Positions 7,564-11,215 of a stretch of DNA of 11,215 bases are shown here, piece by piece; the stretch's first letter is position 1; each line of letters begins with the position of its first letter. Location: positions 1-11,215 of the forward strand of contig CANIMM010000074.1 of the NCBI GenBank assembly GCA_947468255.1, read 5' to 3'. The DNA comes from Chitinophagaceae bacterium. GTDB taxonomy: Bacteria; Bacteroidota; Bacteroidia; Chitinophagales; Chitinophagaceae. The position numbers and the translations under genes were made by a program. Under the pieces are notes generated by a model. The model was not told the origin of the DNA. It did no database searches and worked only from the letters and a program-made list of their open reading frames with translations.

Positions 7564-7809
7564 TTGATAATGTTGCCGAAGATTTAGAAATTGAATTCAC
7601 CATTCATGAGCAGCGAAATTGAGTTATTTTTTTTAATTGATCCCTTTTGATTTTCCAATAGTAGCACATTATAAATTATAGCAACGAATATGATTCAATG
7701 GATAATTGCTGACTTCAAAATATTAATCTATATTTATTATTGAAAAAAAATAGCAATCCATCAATGAAGAATTGCTTTATCCAACAATTAGAAAAATCTA
7801 CCGAGTAAA

Positions 7810-8748
7810 ATGAAACCATTCTCCATTATAATTTTGATAGTTATTTTTTTCAGTGGTATTAAATGTTATCATTCCAAAAAAATAAATGATGCTGCCAAAG
7901 CATTATTTCCGCTGGAGTTGGTGCAATTTGTTGCTTACCAAAACAATCCATTATTTTCCGGAACGGGAGATTCAACTTGGGATAAAAAAATTCGTGAAAG
8001 AGGCTATATCATTAAAGAGGATAGCATCTATCATCTCTGGTATACAGGCTACGCCAGTAATGATGGAAATAGATCACTTGGTTATGCCACATCTACCGAT
8101 GGTATCAACTTTACCAGGTATTTACAAAATCCTATTCACCATTCCAGTTGGGTGGAAGATATCTGTGTGGTGAAATCAGCAGACACCTATTATATGTTTG
8201 CAGAGGGAAAAGGCGATTCTGCACACCTACTCATTTCAAAAGATAAAATCAATTGGGAAGAAAAAGGGAATTTGGATATTCGACAAACCAATGGAAAGCC
8301 TATTAGCGGCGGTCCTTTCGGCACACCTGCCGTAATTATTGAAAAGGGTTTGTGGTACTTGTTTTACGAAAGAAACGATTTGGGTATTTGGCTGGCCACC
8401 TCAAAAGATCTTTCCATTTGGACCAATGTGCGAGATGAGCCGGTATTAAAAATGGGACCTGAATTATATGATCAGTTTGCTGTTGCTATGAATCAAGTGA
8501 TCAAATACAAAGGGCTTTATTATGGATATTATCACGCAGCTGCTTTTAAAGATTGGCATGAATGGTCAACCAATGTAGCCGTTTCGAGCGATCTAATCCA
8601 TTGGAAAAAATATCCTAACAACCCCATCCTAGGTAATAATAAATCGAGTGGAATATTGGTAAATGATGGAACGTTTTTTAGGCTCTACACGATGCACAAT
8701 AAGATCAATCTGTTTTTTTCTTCGAAGGCAGCTACATTTTTAAATTAA
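7810..8748 (+). CDS. Exported five-bladed beta-propeller protein, GH43/GH32/GH130-like
   Basis: The 312-residue product begins with a basic-hydrophobic signal (MKPFSIIILIVIFFSG). Cys19 follows, but the preceding G-I-K is a poor lipobox, so lipoprotein attachment is possible yet doubtful. The mature part repeats a propeller-blade motif S-x-D-x-x-x-[WF] four times: residues 95-101, 143-149, 198-204 and 259-265. The first and last are followed by NPI, and the third by a related EPVL. Blade strands such as YHLWYTGY, YYMFAEGK, WYLFYERND and YYGYYHAA alternate with them. This pattern belongs to the glycoside hydrolase and phosphorylase clans with five-bladed propellers (GH43, GH32, GH130 and relatives). 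Candidate acidic residues include Asp58, Glu187 and Asp221, but I cannot assign a catalytic set or family. It stands alone on its strand, 237 bp from the sigma-factor gene, and may act on plant or algal glycans. Confidence 0.72.
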   Translation: MKPFSIIILIVIFFSGIKCYHSKKINDAAKALFPLELVQFVAYQNNPLFSGTGDSTWDKKIRERGYIIKEDSIYHLWYTGYASNDGNRSLGYATSTDGINFTRYLQNPIHHSSWVEDICVVKSADTYYMFAEGKGDSAHLLISKDKINWEEKGNLDIRQTNGKPISGGPFGTPAVIIEKGLWYLFYERNDLGIWLATSKDLSIWTNVRDEPVLKMGPELYDQFAVAMNQVIKYKGLYYGYYHAAAFKDWHEWSTNVAVSSDLIHWKKYPNNPILGNNKSSGILVNDGTFFRLYTMHNKINLFFSSKAATFLN

Positions 8749-8876
8749 GCTTATGTAAAGGTGGAATAGTAGCCTTGGCAAGGTGTTTATATAAACAAAT
8801 ATTTAAATAAGACAAAAAAAATATAGCCTGCTAAAAAAATGTTAATAAATATTACCATCATTTAGTTTTTTATTGA

Positions 8877-8884
8877 TATCTTTA
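8877..8884 (+). promoter_or_regulatory. Possible -7-like element (TATCTTTA) upstream of the sigma-factor gene
   Basis: TATCTTTA matches TAnnTTTG except for the last base, and the same 9-mer ATATCTTTA recurs upstream of the susC-like gene. No -33 TTTG is at standard distance. It lies about 100 bp before the start codon. In AT-rich DNA such matches can be chance. Confidence 0.25.
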
Positions 8885-8985
8885 TTTTACCAAAATTTAA
8901 AAACGATTCCATTAGGACTTAAAATCTGTCTTTAAAAAGTAGTTGAAAAACTCGTTATTAAAGGCTTTTATCCTTTACTGCTTAT

Positions 8986-9465
8986 ATGTCTATTGCTTTG
9001 CTATATAATGAAAATGAATTACTAGCATTAATTGCCAAAAGCGATGCGTTTGCTTTTGATAATGTAGTTCTACATTATTGTAATCATTTTATTAGTATTG
9101 CTTACAAATCCCCAAAGTCTACTGTTATTGCCGAAGAAATCGTTCACGATGTCTTTTTAACGTTCTGGAATAAGCGAGCCATTTTATCTGAAAATCACAT
9201 TTCCCAAGCTGATCTTTTCATTGAAAAGGAATATAAATTATTGTCGCAAAATGGGGGTGAGCGCTTACCGAATCAGCAAAAAATAGTGGATAGGCTTTTG
9301 AGTGACCAGTGCCTTAAACGCGAAGCATTTGCACTTAAGCCAACTATTCAGCCAGAAACTGTTAATTTTTATATGTCGCAGGCTGATTTTTTGAAATTGG
9401 ATAAGAAAAAGGACAATGATTGTGGGGATAAACAAGTGGCTCATAAGGCCCATCTCCCGTATTAA
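8986..9465 (+). CDS. Short, internally shortened ECF-type RNA polymerase sigma factor
   Basis: A 159-residue protein, against roughly 180-195 for ordinary Bacteroidota ECF sigma factors. Residues 9-66 look like region 2: NENELLALIAKSDAFAFDNVV, then AEEIVHDVFLTFWNKR, which is the core-polymerase-binding helix. Residues 93-138 align in length and spacing with region 4: LPNQQKIV, then LKRE, then IQPETVNFYMSQADFLKL, comparable to the family pattern LPxQQ, LKRxEIA, SPETVxxxMSQALxFL. Between them are only about 25 residues. The usual segment resembling YLxxIARNxxxDxLR, which covers the end of region 2 and -10 contacts, is missing, and several region 4 helix positions are altered (EIA becomes AFA). 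The frame is intact, so this looks like an in-frame deletion rather than a frameshift. No FecR-like anti-sigma gene follows. It may be a decaying sigma factor or a repurposed polymerase-binding protein. Confidence 0.72.
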   Translation: MSIALLYNENELLALIAKSDAFAFDNVVLHYCNHFISIAYKSPKSTVIAEEIVHDVFLTFWNKRAILSENHISQADLFIEKEYKLLSQNGGERLPNQQKIVDRLLSDQCLKREAFALKPTIQPETVNFYMSQADFLKLDKKKDNDCGDKQVAHKAHLPY

Positions 9466-9549
9466 CGGAAGGAAATTGAGCTATTTTTATATTCAATAAA
9501 AAATAATTAATAAATAATTGTAAAAACATCGAAATATTCAAAAACCTTA

Positions 9550-9557
9550 TATCTTTA
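9550..9557 (+). promoter_or_regulatory. Possible -7-like element (TATCTTTA) upstream of the susC-like gene
   Basis: One mismatch from TAnnTTTG, with a shared 9-mer (ATATCTTTA) also upstream of the sigma-factor gene. If used, transcription would begin near 9565 and give a leader of about 110 nt containing the GC-rich foldable segment. No convincing -33 element at the expected distance. Confidence 0.3.
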
Positions 9558-9579
9558 ACATATAGTTAACCAAAGGAAA

Positions 9580-9634
9580 GCCGGAATTGTAGATAACAAA
9601 ACCGGCCAGTAGCGGGGTTGACCTGTTTTTATTT
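9580..9634 (+). promoter_or_regulatory. GC-rich foldable leader of the susC-like gene, attenuator-like
   Basis: In an otherwise AT-rich spacer, GCCGG (9580-9584) can pair with CCGGC (9602-9606). Alternatively AACC (9600-9603) plus CC (9606-9607) can pair with GG (9614-9615) plus GGTT (9616-9619), with a two-base bulge and a six-base loop. The two folds share 9602-9606 and exclude each other. A TTTTTATTT tract starts at 9626, six bases after the second hairpin. This resembles a terminator/antiterminator arrangement, but the gap before the T-tract is long and the stems are short. It is a candidate only. Confidence 0.3.
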
Positions 9635-9675
9635 AAGAAAGACTTTTCATTATTTAACCAAAACAAATCAACATT

Positions 9676-11215
9676 ATGCAATTTAAACATCTTAGCAAGC
9701 CTCCAGGAAAGTCATGGAGCCTAATGATTCCAATGCTGCGTATTATTAAGTTAACAGTGCTTATGCTGCTATTTACCGCTACAGTGGTAAGTGCACACAG
9801 TAATCCTCCAATTCAGGTAAACGGTAAAGTATCGAATCAGAAAGGAGAAGCTGTTCAGAATGTATCTGTATTAATCGGTGGTAGTAAAGTAGGAACTACT
9901 ACAGATAATGAGGGTCGTTTCTCGATCACTGTTCCTAGTGTTAATGCTGAACTGGTATTTTCCAGTGTAGGTTTTAAAAACAAAACAGTTAAAGTTGGAA
10001 AGCTGACTGTTATTAATGTTTCTTTGGAAGAAGATATCTCCGGATTAAATGACGTAGTAGTTATTGGATACGGTACAGCCAAGAAAAAGGATGTTACCGG
10101 TGCGGTATCTAACATTTCTTCTAAGAGATTATTAGAAAAACAAGTGGTTAACCTTGGACAAGCCCTTCAAAATAAAATTGCGGGTGTACAAGTAAACTCT
10201 ATGGGTGGTGGTGTACCAGGACAAAATCCATTGATCCGTATTCGTGGTACCAACTCAATCACTGCAGGTAACGATCCGTTATATGTATTGGATGGAGTGG
10301 TAGGTGTAGCGAATCCTTTGTCTACTTTAAATCCAAATGATATCCAATCAATTGACGTTTTAAAAGATGCATCTGCAACCGCTATTTATGGTGCTCGTGG
10401 TGCAAATGGAGTTATCCTTATTACTTCTAAACGTGGTACTAGTGGAAAGGCTCAAATTACTATTGGTAGTAATGTATCTAGAAACGTATTGCAAAGACAT
10501 GTGTATGCTTTAAATGCAGAACAACTTTCTTATTTGTATTTGCAATCATTGATGAACCAACAAAAGTATTCAAGTAATTCACCAGGTGCGCTTGATTTCC
10601 GTGCAACTTCTTGGGGTGGTACTGGTAATCAAGCTACGAATACTTTTTCTTCCATGCTTCATTTGTTTAAGCCTGTTGCTGCTGGAGCCTATTCAGTTCC
10701 TTTGCTAGGTGGTGATGGTCAATACTATGCACCAAGATATGATTCTAATTGGGAAGCACTAATGTTCCCAGGTTCAACTTCTCAAGCTCATTATCTTTCT
10801 GTTCGCGGTGGTAATGAAACGGCTAAATTTTCAATATCATTGGGAGCTAATGATGAGCAGGGTTTAATGTTGCAATCTTCTTTCAAACGTATTACTGGTA
10901 AAATTACTGGTGATATCACTGCACTTAAATGGCTTAAATTATCAACTTCTATTGGATTTAATAAAACAAGAGCAACAGGTGATGATGGTATCACTCGTTC
11001 TGCTACAGAGGTTTGGTCAATATTGCCAGTTAAATATCCAAGTGATGCTCCTGCAGCTTACGCTGGTCGTTGGGGTACTAACTATGACTTTAAAACAGGT
11101 GAGCAATGGTACAATGTAATGTTTAGAAGAGACCAAATCTATCAGCAAAACAACATCGGTCAGGTAACCGGTAGCTTTACTACTGTTGCCCAAATCACCA
11201 AAGACTTGAGCTTTA
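9676..11215 (+). CDS. SusC/RagA-family TonB-dependent outer-membrane receptor (3' partial)
   Basis: The frame is open from the ATG at 9676 to the window edge (513 codons of a protein usually near 1000). SusC-like receptors are outer-membrane beta-barrels that import glycans or other oligomers with a SusD lipoprotein, powered by TonB-ExbBD. The N-terminus has a long basic n-region and a hydrophobic core (KLTVLMLLFTATVVSA), a form I associate with Chitinophagaceae SusC proteins, which supports this start. Residues ~46-118 form a carboxypeptidase-regulatory-like domain (GKVSNQKGEAVQNVSVLIGG, DNEGRFSI). Next come the SusC signature DVVVIGYGTAKKKDVTGAVS (126-145) and the plug domain, including IRIRGTNS, PLYVLDGV and DIQSIDVLKDASATAIYGAR. 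Barrel strands begin after ~255. There is no STN domain, so direct signalling through a FecR-type anti-sigma is unlikely. The substrate cannot be inferred; susD should lie beyond the window. Confidence 0.95.
   Translation, partial: MQFKHLSKPPGKSWSLMIPMLRIIKLTVLMLLFTATVVSAHSNPPIQVNGKVSNQKGEAVQNVSVLIGGSKVGTTTDNEGRFSITVPSVNAELVFSSVGFKNKTVKVGKLTVINVSLEEDISGLNDVVVIGYGTAKKKDVTGAVSNISSKRLLEKQVVNLGQALQNKIAGVQVNSMGGGVPGQNPLIRIRGTNSITAGNDPLYVLDGVVGVANPLSTLNPNDIQSIDVLKDASATAIYGARGANGVILITSKRGTSGKAQITIGSNVSRNVLQRHVYALNAEQLSYLYLQSLMNQQKYSSNSPGALDFRATSWGGTGNQATNTFSSMLHLFKPVAAGAYSVPLLGGDGQYYAPRYDSNWEALMFPGSTSQAHYLSVRGGNETAKFSISLGANDEQGLMLQSSFKRITGKITGDITALKWLKLSTSIGFNKTRATGDDGITRSATEVWSILPVKYPSDAPAAYAGRWGTNYDFKTGEQWYNVMFRRDQIYQQNNIGQVTGSFTTVAQITKDLSF

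Noticed and set aside
7810..7866. Lipoprotein signal at Cys19 of the propeller protein
   Set aside because: The residues before the cysteine (G-I-K) fit the lipobox poorly, so it is mentioned as a possibility but not called.
8773..8783. CCTT-GGC-AAGG hairpin after the propeller gene as a terminator
   Set aside because: The stem is only four base pairs and no T-run follows directly.
8784..8797. A 14-bp perfect palindrome, TGTTTATATAAACA
   Set aside because: About one such palindrome is expected by chance in an AT-rich window of this size, and it sits at no promoter or terminator position.
9855..11119. Short ORFs at 9855-10115 (-), 10791-10994 (-) and 10910-11119 (+)
   Set aside because: They lie inside the susC-like gene, whose frame is open to the window edge and has clear family signatures.

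Overview
The window reads as Bacteroidota chromosome, most likely Chitinophagaceae or a close relative (lineage is inference). Supporting signs are a type IX secretion (T9SS) sorting domain, a SusC/RagA-type TonB-dependent receptor, a TAnnTTTG-type promoter element, A-rich translation starts without Shine-Dalgarno sequences, and AT-rich DNA. I see no tRNA, rRNA, CRISPR array, insertion sequence or integrase. The window cuts a gene at each end.

Left block (1-4316, + strand): the end of a small secreted protein that is mostly a T9SS C-terminal sorting domain is followed 26 bp later by a 1263-residue surface fibre protein. The fibre has a signal peptide, a Bacteroidota-type N-terminal domain, tandem coiled-coil-like stalk repeats, a long low-complexity region with phage-tail-fibre motifs, a YadA-like head and a C-terminal Peptidase_S74 intramolecular chaperone. 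The two look like an operon and are the most unusual part of the window.

Middle block (4321-8748) holds four apparently unrelated genes. They are a Tat-exported SGNH/GDSL hydrolase (- strand, convergent with the fibre gene with a 4 bp gap), an Amt/Mep ammonium transporter (+), a Cof-type HAD phosphatase (-), and an exported beta-propeller protein of the GH43/GH32/GH130 fold type (+).

Right block (8986-11215, + strand): a short ECF sigma factor that keeps region 2 and a region-4-length domain but appears to have lost the segment between them. It is followed by a 210 bp spacer with a GC-rich leader that can fold in two mutually exclusive ways, and then by the first 513 codons of a SusC-like outer-membrane receptor. 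No FecR-type anti-sigma gene lies between them and the receptor has no STN domain, so this is not a classic FecI/FecR/FecA-type set. A SusD partner would be expected beyond the right edge.
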